Shown here in pieces: positions 1 to 7,067 of a stretch of 11,126 nucleotides of DNA (position 1 is its first letter; the number at the start of each line of letters is the position of its first letter). Made by a program: the position numbers and the translations under genes. The notes under the pieces were generated by a model. It saw nothing but the letters and a program-made list of their open reading frames with translations. It searched no databases and was not told the DNA's origin. Source of the DNA: Deltaproteobacteria bacterium (GTDB taxonomy: Bacteria; Desulfobacterota; Binatia; UBA9968; CAXXLF01). The stretch spans positions 1 to 11,126 of the forward strand of contig JACZXR010000033.1 of assembly GCA_022571535.1 (NCBI GenBank), given 5' to 3'.

Positions 1-312
1 CTTATAGTAATCGCCGAAAGACCAATTTCCCAACATCTCAAAGAAGGTATGGTGGTAGGTGTCCTGCCCCACGGCCTCCAGGTCATTGTGTTTGCCGCTG
101 ATGCGCAGGCACTTCTGGGAGCTAGCGGCACGCACATAAGGGGGTCGCTCTAAACCGAGAAACACGTTCTTGAACTGCACCATGCCCGCATTGGTGAAGA
201 GCAAAGTTGGGTCCTTGTCTGGTACCAGCGATGAACTCTTCACTACGGTGTGGCCGTGCTCGACGAAGTGGTCGAGAAAGCTGCCCCGTACATCGTTTCC
301 AGTCACTGACAT
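1..312 (-). CDS. alaS: Alanyl-tRNA synthetase, N-terminal part (cut by window edge)
   Basis: Class II aminoacyl-tRNA synthetase that charges tRNA-Ala in the cytoplasm. Only the first 104 residues are present; the frame stays open to position 1. The visible part is the start of the catalytic core: an FLDHFVEHGHTVVKSSSL stretch near residues 12-29, then DPTLLFTNAGMVQFKNVFLG, the SQKCLR and GKHNDLE motifs, and HHTFFEMLGNWSFGDYYK at the end. These are hallmark AlaRS motif 1 and ATP-site segments and are near-identical across bacteria. The start is ATG at 312, after a weak GGA-type ribosome site. It lies 36 bp downstream of the recX stop, completing the common recA-recX-alaS order, and is probably co-transcribed. 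The editing domain and C-Ala domain lie outside the window. Confidence 0.97.
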   Translation of the reverse strand, partial: MSVTGNDVRGSFLDHFVEHGHTVVKSSSLVPDKDPTLLFTNAGMVQFKNVFLGLERPPYVRAASSQKCLRISGKHNDLEAVGQDTYHHTFFEMLGNWSFGDYYK

Positions 313-348
313 ATTTTTTAAGAATCCAGCATTCAGACTCTAACTATT

Positions 349-822
349 TTAATCATCCTCGAGGGGTTGGCCTAAAAGTTCAGCAATCACGGTGTTGCGG
401 TAGCCGAATCGTTGTAAAGAGGCTATTGCCCGACCAACAACCTTTCTGTCGCTGAGATCTTTACCCTTGAATTTTTTTCCCAAGAGCCTTCTTGCCCTCT
501 CTTTTTCCCCCTGCCCGGCGAAGGCCTCCTCAAGAATAGGACGAATGAGAGACCTTGAGATACCCTTTTGCCTCAACTCTTTTTCGATGCGCAAGGGTCC
601 ATACTCACGACCCTTTGCGCTGCCCAGGGCCCAGCCTCGGGCGAAATCCTCATCATTCAGGATATTCAGCACACGGAGCCTTTCCAGGGCGGCCTTGATG
701 CTCTTCTCCGAAAATCCCATTTGGGCAAGTTTGACCCGAACCTCTTCTTCACTGCGGGCTCGATAACCTAGAAACCTGAAGGCACACTTTAGTGCTTCCT
801 CTGATGAAGTCCCACCTTTCAT
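349..822 (-). CDS. recX: RecX, regulatory protein of RecA
   Basis: RecX binds within the RecA-ssDNA filament groove and limits filament growth and RecA's ATPase and co-protease activity. The 157-residue product has the all-helical RecX make-up of three three-helix repeats. The first covers about residues 8-50, with the RARSEEEVRVKLAQMGFS pattern. The second covers about 51-100, with the diagnostic LNDEDFARGWALGSA and GPLRIEKELRQKGIS segments. The third is about 101-150, ending in LQRFGYRNTVIAELL. Length is normal for the family. The ATG at 822-820 overlaps the recA TGA (821-819) as ATGA, so translation is probably coupled to recA and keeps the inhibitor in step with its target. alaS follows after 36 bp. 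Confidence 0.95.
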   Translation of the reverse strand: MKGGTSSEEALKCAFRFLGYRARSEEEVRVKLAQMGFSEKSIKAALERLRVLNILNDEDFARGWALGSAKGREYGPLRIEKELRQKGISRSLIRPILEEAFAGQGEKERARRLLGKKFKGKDLSDRKVVGRAIASLQRFGYRNTVIAELLGQPLEDD

Positions 823-1865
823 CTCCCCCTGGTCTTGTCCTTCTTTTCCTGCGTGCCGGGATCCATTTCCGGTGGCTTGATCGAGGCTTTTTCCAGTACC
901 CTCGCAGTCAGCTCTTTTGCGGCTTCAGGGTTTTGCCTCAGGAACTCCTTGGCGTTCTCGCGGCCCTGGCCAATCCTCTCCCCGTTAAAGGAATACCAGG
1001 CCCCGCTCTTCTCCAAAATCCCCATCTCACTTCCCAGGTCCACCAGCTCCCCTTCCCGTGCGATACCCTTGCCAAAGAGGATATCGAACTCTGCCTCCCT
1101 GAAGGGCGGGGCGAGTTTGTTTTTTACTACCTTCACCCGGGTGCGGCCACCGATGATCGTGTCCCCGTCTTTGATGGCGCCGATACGCCGAATATCCAAT
1201 CGTAGGGAGGCATAGAATTTAAGGGCATTGCCCCCGGTTGTGGTCTCCGGGTTTCCAAACATTACACCAATCTTCATCCTAATCTGGTTAATAAAGATCA
1301 CGATGGCGTTAGAGCGTGAGATCGTCGCAGCCAACTTGCGGAGCGCCTGGGACATGAGACGGGCCTGGAGCCCCATGTGGGAGTCTCCCATCTCTCCCTC
1401 AATTTCGGCTCTCGGCACCAGCGCGGCAACCGAATCGATGACCAGGACATCGATGGCCCCGCTGCGCACCAGGGTCTCTGTGATTTCCAAGGCCTGCTCT
1501 CCATGGTCGGGTTGGGAGATCAGAAGATCGTCCGTTTTCACCCCCAGCCTTTTGGCGTAGGCGAGGTCAAGGGCGTGTTCTGCATCGATAAATGCTCCCA
1601 GCCCTCCTAGCTTTTGGGCCTCGGCAACTATGTGAAGTGCCAGGGTGGTTTTCCCGGAGGCCTCGGGGCCGTAGATCTCGATCACCCTTCCTCGGGGGAT
1701 GCCGCCAATTCCCAGGGCAATGTCTAAGCCAAAAGAACCGCTCGAGACGACGGCAATGTCTTTGATCACGCCTCCCTCACCGAGCTTCATAATTGCCCCT
1801 TTGCCAAATTGCTTTTCAATTTGGCCTACCGCAAGATCAATTGCCTTCTGTCGATTCAAATCCAT
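819..1865 (-). CDS. recA: RecA recombinase
   Basis: ATP-dependent DNA strand exchange protein for homologous recombination and repair; also activates LexA-type self-cleavage where LexA exists. Full length at 348 residues (E. coli has 353). Visible: Walker A GPEASGKT at 66-73, FIDAEHALD with the catalytic Glu at 96, Walker B LVIDS near 141-145, loop L1 region EGEMGDSHMG at 156-165, NQIR at 193-196, and loop L2 through GNPETTTGG at 204-212. The C-terminal domain runs from about 270. ATG 1865 is preceded by AGGAGA with 7-nt spacing. The tail after residue 334 is lysine/arginine-rich (ends KKDKTRGR) rather than acidic as in E. coli. It is first gene of recA-recX-alaS, with an extended -10 promoter about 45 bp upstream. 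I found no recognisable SOS box. Confidence 0.99.
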   Translation of the reverse strand: MDLNRQKAIDLAVGQIEKQFGKGAIMKLGEGGVIKDIAVVSSGSFGLDIALGIGGIPRGRVIEIYGPEASGKTTLALHIVAEAQKLGGLGAFIDAEHALDLAYAKRLGVKTDDLLISQPDHGEQALEITETLVRSGAIDVLVIDSVAALVPRAEIEGEMGDSHMGLQARLMSQALRKLAATISRSNAIVIFINQIRMKIGVMFGNPETTTGGNALKFYASLRLDIRRIGAIKDGDTIIGGRTRVKVVKNKLAPPFREAEFDILFGKGIAREGELVDLGSEMGILEKSGAWYSFNGERIGQGRENAKEFLRQNPEAAKELTARVLEKASIKPPEMDPGTQEKKDKTRGR

Positions 1866-1908
1866 AATATTTCTCCTTTGCCAAGCCTTCGGCTCATTGC
1901 AAATTCAA

Positions 1909-1917
1909 ATTATATCA
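1909..1917 (-). promoter_or_regulatory. Extended -10 promoter of recA
   Basis: Read on the minus strand this is TGATATAAT, a perfect TATAAT hexamer with the TG extension of extended -10 promoters. It lies 44 bp upstream of the recA ATG. No good -35 hexamer sits at 16-18 bp spacing; that position is taken by the palindrome at 1919-1940. Extended -10 promoters tolerate a poor -35, so the site is plausible. The start of transcription would fall near 1902, giving a leader of about 37 nt with the AGGAGA site. Confidence 0.6.
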
Positions 1918-1918
1918 C

Positions 1919-1940
1919 CCACGGGTTTTAAACCCCGTGG
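1919..1940. repeat. Palindrome abutting the recA promoter
   Basis: Arms CCACGGG (1919-1925) and CCCGTGG (1934-1940) are perfectly complementary. A second TTT/AAA pairing inside (1926-1928 with 1930-1932) leaves one bulged C at 1933. It covers the expected -35 region of the recA promoter. It could be an operator, a cruciform-forming intergenic repeat, or a 3' hairpin for the thpR transcript. No long T-run follows, so a standard intrinsic terminator is less likely. Confidence 0.55.
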
Positions 1941-1976
1941 TCGACCAAACGGAAGAGCTGCCGCTTCTCCTCCCCT

Positions 1977-2033
1977 GTGGAGTAATGGACTGCGACTCCC
2001 CGGGGGAAACTCCACCTGCCTGTGCAGGCAGGT
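1977..2033. repeat. Nested inverted repeats in the thpR-recA intergenic region
   Basis: Two overlapping inverted repeats are visible. GTGGAGT at 1977-1983 pairs with ACTCCAC at 2009-2015 and encloses a CCCCGGGG core. ACCTGCCTG at 2014-2022 pairs with CAGGCAGGT at 2025-2033 around a 2-nt centre. The second is nearly a perfect 20-bp palindrome. Such GC-rich palindromes are typical of dispersed intergenic repeats (REP/MITE-like). Function unknown. Confidence 0.6.
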
Positions 2034-2041
2034 CGGCAATG

Positions 2042-2064
2042 TACCCGCGGCAAGCCGCGGGGTA
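2042..2064. repeat. GC-rich palindrome with 3G/4G asymmetry
   Basis: TACCC-GCGG at 2042-2050 pairs with CCGC-GGGTA at 2055-2064, leaving one bulged G and a 4-nt CAAG centre. The design matches the palindrome at 1919-1940: CCC on one arm, CCCC on the other. The two may therefore be the outer parts of one composite repeat unit spanning about 1918-2066. Confidence 0.55.
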
Positions 2065-2148
2065 TCCTAATAATCAAACCATTAATTTTTTACGTTCTCC
2101 AATCCTTACAATTTCCATTTTGATATTTGCGTTTTTTAGTTTGCATTG

Positions 2149-2340
2149 ACCCCGATCCGAAATTCTTCCAGCTAGGAGTGTGCAAAAAGACTGCTTCAGC
2201 ACCAATCGCAACGAGCCTGAATGGTTGCCCATCAACTTCGCTATAGGGGCGCTGAGAGTGAGTCTCACCATATCTCGAAAAGGGTCCACTTTTGCGGGCC
2301 AAGCGCTCCTGTGACCTGCGAGTTTATTTCGGATCGGGGT
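2149..2340. mobile_element. MITE-like or IS-remnant element with 15-bp terminal inverted repeats
   Basis: ACCCCGATCCGAAAT at 2149-2163 is repeated perfectly in inverted orientation at 2326-2340. The two bound a 192-bp segment between the thpR stop and the palindrome cluster. A 15-bp perfect match at this spacing is very unlikely by chance in an 11-kb window. The interior holds no recognisable transposase; the 95-residue minus-strand ORF crossing it (2361-2074) resembles nothing I know. No clear target-site duplication is visible. It could be a non-autonomous transposable element, the fused ends of a decayed insertion sequence, or a large hairpin in the thpR 3' region. Confidence 0.45.
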
Positions 2341-2357
2341 TGAGTAATCGCACTCAT

Positions 2358-2942
2358 TCAATTTTCTCGAACTAGGTCAGCTTGAGCGCCAAGAGGTATA
2401 ATCTGCAGCGGGGAATAGACGGCGCCGTTTGGTTTGAGGATGCTCTGAAAAATGACCACCTCTTCTACCCTCGACTGCCCAAAGTCATGGTCTTTCCAGT
2501 GATCGATTTCTTCTTTAAGCCTTTGTGCTTTAGCTGTGAAGTTGCGCCACCGTCCAATGGTCAGATGCGGCTTAAATCCCCTTTTTTCCGGGGCAAAACC
2601 AAGGGGTTCAAGGGCTGCTTCCACTTCTTGAGACAGCGTCTGGAGCCCCTGGGCCTCCAACCCGACCCAAAGCACCCTGGGCTTTCTTATATCAGGAAAG
2701 ACTCCTATCCCTCCAGCCGTAAGTGAAAAAGGTTGGGCAGGACGGACGACCCGTCCGACTGCCTTGATAATGGAGGTGATTTTCTCTTCTTCGACAGCCC
2801 CAAGAAATTTAAGGGTAAAGTGAAGATTTTCTTGCACGACCCAACGGATGCCCGTGAGGCTCCGCGTCAGTTGTGATTGAACCTCAGAGATCTTCTGGGT
2901 CATCTTCGGGTCGATCCGGACTCCAACAAAAGCGCGAATCAC
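2358..2942 (-). CDS. thpR: RNA 2',3'-cyclic 3'-phosphodiesterase (LigT/2H family)
   Basis: ThpR-type 2H phosphoesterase that opens 2',3'-cyclic phosphate RNA ends to 2'-phosphates; family members can also show 2'-5' RNA ligase activity. 194 residues, normal length. Starts MIRAFVGVRI, the usual N-terminal strand. It carries both HxTx catalytic motifs, HFTL at 41-44 and HLTI at 126-129, with the typical FLG (46-48) and FKPHLTIGR contexts. The C-terminal VVIFQSILKPNGAVYSPL segment is also family-typical. The ATG at 2942 lies 18 bp after the cinA stop, so the two genes are probably one transcript. The cinA-thpR-recA arrangement recurs in several Gram-negative phyla. Physiological substrate in this organism is unknown. 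Confidence 0.93.
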   Translation of the reverse strand: MIRAFVGVRIDPKMTQKISEVQSQLTRSLTGIRWVVQENLHFTLKFLGAVEEEKITSIIKAVGRVVRPAQPFSLTAGGIGVFPDIRKPRVLWVGLEAQGLQTLSQEVEAALEPLGFAPEKRGFKPHLTIGRWRNFTAKAQRLKEEIDHWKDHDFGQSRVEEVVIFQSILKPNGAVYSPLQIIPLGAQADLVREN

Positions 2943-2960
2943 TGCCTGCCGAGTCTCGCC

Positions 2961-4193
2961 TTAGAGAAGGGCTGTCCTTAGCCAGTGGAGGGCGGCCTGC
3001 GAGGCGCCTTGAATCACACGTCCCCGATCTCCCTGAAAATGAAAGCAGCGGGTCTCGTCCCCCTGTGGTTGAGCCATTCCGATCCAGACTGTACCTACCG
3101 GAAGTTCAGGACTTCCCCCTGTGGGTCCTGCGATTCCTGTGACGCCAAGTCCAAGACTTGCCCCTGATTGTCTCCTGATTCCCTGGGCCATCTGTAAGGC
3201 TATCTCTCTGCTAACAGGACCATACTGCTCCAGCATCGACTTCTTGACCCCCAGGAGGTCTATCTTGGCCTCATTGGAGTAAACGACGGCTGCGGTCTTA
3301 AAGTAATCGGAGCACCCGGGTACACTCGTAATCCGATGGCTGATATAGCCGCCCGTGCAAGACTCGGCCAGGGCCAGGGTCCATCCTTTTTTCCGTAGCA
3401 GCTCACCAACAATCTCCTCCAGAGTTTCATCCCCATCGCCATAAATGTATGGCTGGATGAATTCCTGAATCCGGTTTCTCAGCCCCTGAAATATTTCTAT
3501 ACTCTCTTTACCGCCCTTGACCGTCAAGCGCAAAGAGAGATCGGGGTAATGGGCACGAAATGAGAGCCGCACACCCTCGGGGAGATCAATCGGCTTCAAT
3601 ATCTCATCTAGCTTGGACTCCGTCAAGCCGTAGATTTTGAAGGTGCAGGCGGATATCTCCGCGTCCACTTTTCTCTCCTGCTTGATCCAGGGAAGCACGC
3701 TTTGATGCATCATCTCCATCATCTCTATGGGCACCCCGGAAAGCCAGATTAGCCATTTCTGGCCCCGGGTCCTAATTCGAAAACCTGGGGCGGTTCCCTG
3801 CGGATTGGGAATCAGCCATGCCCCTTCGGGGAAACGGGCCTGCTTCAGGTTGTTTTGGGTCCACGGCCGTCCTCGTGACTCAAATCTCCGTTTCAGGGCT
3901 TCAGCCACATCTGTGTGGAGTTCGAGTTCCTGGCCGAGGAATTCTGCTACCGTCTTGGTAGTGAGATCGTCCACCGTCGGTCCTAGACCCCCTGTTCCGA
4001 TGACCAGCTCTCCAATCTCGACCCCATGCTGTAGCGCCCACAGTAGTCTTTCCTTATCATCCCCGACTTTCAGGATGGCCACGACACCGAGCCCCAGAGC
4101 AATGAGCTTATCTGCAATAAAAGATGAGTTGGTATCGACAACCCTTCCGGTAATCAGCTCATCCCCGGTGCTTAAGATTACGGCCTTATCCAC
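2961..4193 (-). CDS. cinA: CinA: COG1058-type domain plus NMN deamidase (PncC) domain
   Basis: Two-domain CinA protein, 410 residues, normal length. Residues 1-170 form the MoCF-biosynthesis-like COG1058 domain (ADP-ribose pyrophosphatase activity in some members): LSTGDELITGRVVDTNS at 7-23, GTGGLGPTVDDLT at 66-78, NNLKQA at 114-119 and NPQGTAPGF at 130-138. Residues about 258-410 form the CinA C-terminal domain, an NMN amidohydrolase: AESCTGG at 276-282 with the catalytic Ser, YSNEAKIDLLGV, and GVTGIAGPTGG at 350-360. Together they recycle pyridine nucleotide breakdown products; the name comes from a competence-inducible homologue. The start is GTG at 4193, fixed by an in-frame TAA immediately upstream, with a GGGGGA ribosome site 11 nt before it. 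thpR follows after 18 bp. Confidence 0.96.
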   Translation of the reverse strand: MDKAVILSTGDELITGRVVDTNSSFIADKLIALGLGVVAILKVGDDKERLLWALQHGVEIGELVIGTGGLGPTVDDLTTKTVAEFLGQELELHTDVAEALKRRFESRGRPWTQNNLKQARFPEGAWLIPNPQGTAPGFRIRTRGQKWLIWLSGVPIEMMEMMHQSVLPWIKQERKVDAEISACTFKIYGLTESKLDEILKPIDLPEGVRLSFRAHYPDLSLRLTVKGGKESIEIFQGLRNRIQEFIQPYIYGDGDETLEEIVGELLRKKGWTLALAESCTGGYISHRITSVPGCSDYFKTAAVVYSNEAKIDLLGVKKSMLEQYGPVSREIALQMAQGIRRQSGASLGLGVTGIAGPTGGSPELPVGTVWIGMAQPQGDETRCFHFQGDRGRVIQGASQAALHWLRTALL

Positions 4194-4317
4194 TTATGAA
4201 GAATTCCCCCAACGTCCTTCACTGTCGCCCTGCTGAGCCCGACACAGGATTGATGGTGAATGATGACAGGATAGCGGAAAGTCGGGGGCGAATAAAACCT
4301 CTGGAACGGTGTGGAGA

Positions 4318-5634
4318 TCAGTAAGGATGGCTATCAGCTAGCTCTGTGAGGAAGAGTTGTTTAGCGTTTTCAAAAATGTTCTGTAAGGCCGGCTCAATCC
4401 TCTCTCTCACCGGGAGCATCATCTTGAGGGGATTCGTGTACTTCCCGTTTTTGTAGAGTTCGAAATGGAGGTGGGAGCCTGTACAGCGGCCTGTACAGCC
4501 CACATAGCCGATGACCTGTCCCTTTTTAATCCTGGTCCCTCTTCTTACCCCTCGGGCAAATCCCCGAAGATGGGCGTAGTAAGTCCTGAACACAGAACCG
4601 TGTTGAATCTCAATGAACTTACCATAGCCACCCCTTTTCCAACCAGCATAGGTGATCCTGCCGTCTGCTACGGCACGGACCGGCGTTCCCGCCCTTGCGG
4701 CGAAGTCTACTCCGCGGTGAGGACGCTTGGTCTTGAGAATCGGGTGAATGCGGACATGGGAGAATGTGGAGCTGATACGGCTAAACTCAACGGGGTAGCG
4801 GAGAAAAGTGCGGGCAAGGGATCTCCCTTCGAGGTCATAGTAGTTACCTGTTCCGTTCTCTTTTTCAATGTAAAAGGCGAAGCGTTTCTTTCCTCTGTTG
4901 ATCAGGGCCGCGGCCAATATGCGAAAGGTTTCATTTTTATTGCTTCCCTTCAGATACCTTTTCTTGTAGAGGACTTTAAAGGAATCTCCCGGTCCGACGT
5001 CGGTGTGAAAATTTACATCCCAGGCAAAGATGTCCACGAACTGGGAGATAACTGCGAGATGGATCCCCAAACGAACTCCACTCTCATAAAGCGAATCCGT
5101 TATGGTTCCAGCAACGGCCTTAACTTCAGTCTCATAGGGTCTCTCTCGCCTCCGAAAGACAATCCCTTGATTCTCTCGCTTCCAGGTTAAGACCCTGTCA
5201 TCGCCCAGTTCGAGTTCCAAGGCCTTCAGATGCCTTCCGTTGCTTTCCCCTGCCCCATTCGAGCCATTTTTAGTGAAGTAAAGATAGATCTCTTTTCCCG
5301 TACGGAGCCTTCTCAGAGAGTAGTGTTTTCGAATGGAGCGAAACCATAGCTCCCGCTCCTCCCCGGACAATCCGTATGGCTTTAAAATCTTCGCGAGAGT
5401 GTCTCCCCGCCTGATTCGGTAAATGATCTGCTCTAGGGTATCGAGCGATTCTATGGGCGGGTGCGTTGCCCCTTTTTCCTTCGTGACTCCATTGGCGGGT
5501 TGTTTAAGTGGTGTTGCACCTGACGGTTGGATTGGTGTGACCAGCCAGAGCAGGGTGAGAAAGAGTCCAATGAAAAAAGCATTGGCACCGAAGGATGCCC
5601 TGTCTCGTCTCTTTTTGCGCAACATTAGAATCAT
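4318..5634 (-). CDS. Membrane-anchored M23 peptidoglycan endopeptidase (MepM-like)
   Basis: Periplasmic zinc metallopeptidase expected to cut peptide cross-links in peptidoglycan. Residue numbers here count from the longest frame (GTG at 5739, 473 residues). An RKKRRDR charged patch at 41-47 and a hydrophobic segment at about 54-70 form a signal anchor. A LysM/OapA-like domain follows at about 104-155 (RRGDTLAKILKPYGL), a MepM-type middle domain at about 205-310, and the M23 domain at 325-440. Zn ligands are H341 and D345 (HRGVDF) and H425; H390 (YYAHL) and H423 (HLHFE) are the other active-site histidines. I prefer ATG 5634 (Met36) because it puts the signal anchor near the N-terminus; Met39 (5625) and GTG 5739 (weak AGGA 4 nt upstream) remain possible. 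Two cysteines (415, 419) precede HLHFE. It stands 124 bp before cinA. Confidence 0.9.
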   Translation of the reverse strand: MILMLRKKRRDRASFGANAFFIGLFLTLLWLVTPIQPSGATPLKQPANGVTKEKGATHPPIESLDTLEQIIYRIRRGDTLAKILKPYGLSGEERELWFRSIRKHYSLRRLRTGKEIYLYFTKNGSNGAGESNGRHLKALELELGDDRVLTWKRENQGIVFRRRERPYETEVKAVAGTITDSLYESGVRLGIHLAVISQFVDIFAWDVNFHTDVGPGDSFKVLYKKRYLKGSNKNETFRILAAALINRGKKRFAFYIEKENGTGNYYDLEGRSLARTFLRYPVEFSRISSTFSHVRIHPILKTKRPHRGVDFAARAGTPVRAVADGRITYAGWKRGGYGKFIEIQHGSVFRTYYAHLRGFARGVRRGTRIKKGQVIGYVGCTGRCTGSHLHFELYKNGKYTNPLKMMLPVRERIEPALQNIFENAKQLFLTELADSHPY

Positions 5635-5653
5635 GGGTAAAAAAATTTCCCAC

Positions 5654-5682
5654 GGGATAACCTTTCTTACTTGGAATGTCAA
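5654..5682 (-). promoter_or_regulatory. Possible sigma-70 promoter of the M23 peptidase gene
   Basis: The minus strand reads TTGACA (5682-5677), a perfect -35, then 17 bp and TATCCC (5659-5654), which matches only half of TATAAT. It lies just upstream of the ATG at 5634 and inside the longest possible reading frame. If real, this favours the shorter start. The predicted leader would be short (about 13 nt) and lacks a clear Shine-Dalgarno site, so the call is weak. Confidence 0.3.
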
Positions 5683-5755
5683 TGAAAAAATTAATCTTTC
5701 CTTAACTGTTAGATGGTTGCCGCCTAGGCCCTTACTCACATTGTCCTAAATCCGC

Positions 5756-5787
5756 TCCACCCTCGACCTGGACTGTAACTGGGTGGA
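5756..5787. repeat. Small inverted repeat between the pilX-like gene and the M23 gene
   Basis: TCCACCC at 5756-5762 pairs with GGGTGGA at 5781-5787 around an 18-nt loop. It sits in the 152-bp gap after the pilX-like stop. There is no T-run, so it is a poor terminator. It could be a weak RNA hairpin or a chance repeat. Confidence 0.25.
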
Positions 5788-5891
5788 AGGAATCAAGGAT
5801 ATTCCCACGGTCCATGTGAGCCGCCGACTTCCAAGCCTTCAAACAGGGGATAAACAATTCGGGCAGGTGGTCTTTTTGTGCGGAGACAGAG

Positions 5892-7067
5892 CTAATCTGT
5901 CACTGTCCTCCAATACTTCTGCTCAAGTGAGGACGGAATGGACCCATAAATCGGCTCCAGGGCCGAGAGGGGAAAGAGCTCTGCCGCAATGGTCAGGGCG
6001 GAGCTGCTATACCTCAGCTTCACTGCCCCCTCCAGCCTTATCTCTTCTGTCCCCGTCTCCGTATCCGTACCTCTTTCATTAATCATCAGTGACCCGAATA
6101 TGTTCTTATCTCCCTTCCTTTTAACCCTAAAACCGACACCGGTCCCACTCACAATGATTATTCCCTCCCAATGAAAATTATCGCTAGCTACCAGGTCGGC
6201 ATCTCGCACGACAAGGATCCCGGCCCCATTGAAATTACCTTCAATATCCACCTTGTCTCCCAGGATTGCCGATCCATTAAAACAGTAAAGCCCGGGTGAG
6301 CCTCTGGTTCCGTAGGTTGTATTTCCCGAAATCCTAAGAGTGCCGCTTGAAACAATATCTTGCACGATCGCCCCAGGAGCGTTGCACAGATCATTAGCAA
6401 TCCGCGCCACCTCATCTGAGGATAGAAAACTGGTCTTTTCTACACTAGGCGTGGTCCCACCTTTGCCTACGACACGGCTGGCCTGTTGGCCACTCAGTTC
6501 ATCGATTACGGCACTTTTGGCCTTCAAGCTGGCAACCGAAATGCCAAACCGAGATTGAGTCCCCTCTACCAGTTCCCCTGTCGCCGGATTGTAGTCTTTT
6601 CCGTCCACTAAAAAGGTTTTTCCCTTGAACACTGCGTCCAACTCATCTCCCCTTATGCTAAGGGCGGCATCGGCAAGCTGATAGGTCTTCGTAACTAATG
6701 CCTGAACAATGCTTGAAGACCTCCCAAAGGTCCCTGTCGACTGGACCGCAACAGTAGAACTCAACTTGGTCACTTTGGTTGGTTCTTCGAAATGAACGGT
6801 AAACGTGCCGGGATACAGGTTCTGGGTGGTCCTTATAAGATATGGAGGGTTTGCCGCGGCATTCTTAATCTGTTGCTTAGCCCATTCAATCCCTGCCTCG
6901 GCCAGATAGAAAGCCTGCGTCCCGTTCTTAAGGTTGGCGCTTATCTTGAGGTCGGTCTGGACCAAGGCCATAGCCCCAGCGCCAGCCCCAATGAGCAGCG
7001 CTATGATCAAGAGGGTAATTACTAGAATAACCCCTCGCTCATCTTTCAGCGATCTCTTAAAAGGCAT
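5892..7067 (-). CDS. PilX/GspK-like minor pilin, enlarged
   Basis: 391 residues, roughly twice the length of classical PilX. The N-terminus KRSLKDERGVILVITLLIIALLIGA has a type III prepilin site after Gly12 and a long hydrophobic helix (13-36). It lacks Glu at position +5, a property of PilX/GspK tip subunits. The QAFYLAEAGIEWA segment at 51-63 is the conserved PilX N-terminal motif. The C-terminal two thirds contain beta-rich stretches (GILVVRDADLV at 283-293, EGIIIVSGTGVG at 301-312) like the helix-type domain seen in large PilX-like proteins of environmental bacteria. ATG 7067 has AGGAGA 9 nt upstream. It is the last gene of the minor-pilin operon and probably sits at the fibre tip after PilD processing. 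Assignment to PilX rather than GspK rests on similarity of the N-terminus only. Confidence 0.8.
   Translation of the reverse strand: MPFKRSLKDERGVILVITLLIIALLIGAGAGAMALVQTDLKISANLKNGTQAFYLAEAGIEWAKQQIKNAAANPPYLIRTTQNLYPGTFTVHFEEPTKVTKLSSTVAVQSTGTFGRSSSIVQALVTKTYQLADAALSIRGDELDAVFKGKTFLVDGKDYNPATGELVEGTQSRFGISVASLKAKSAVIDELSGQQASRVVGKGGTTPSVEKTSFLSSDEVARIANDLCNAPGAIVQDIVSSGTLRISGNTTYGTRGSPGLYCFNGSAILGDKVDIEGNFNGAGILVVRDADLVASDNFHWEGIIIVSGTGVGFRVKRKGDKNIFGSLMINERGTDTETGTEEIRLEGAVKLRYSSSALTIAAELFPLSALEPIYGSIPSSLEQKYWRTVTD

Noticed and set aside
2074..2361. 95-residue minus-strand reading frame between thpR and recA
   Set aside because: It crosses the inverted-repeat element, overlaps the thpR end, has no ribosome site and matches no family I know; it is probably fortuitous or a decayed fragment.
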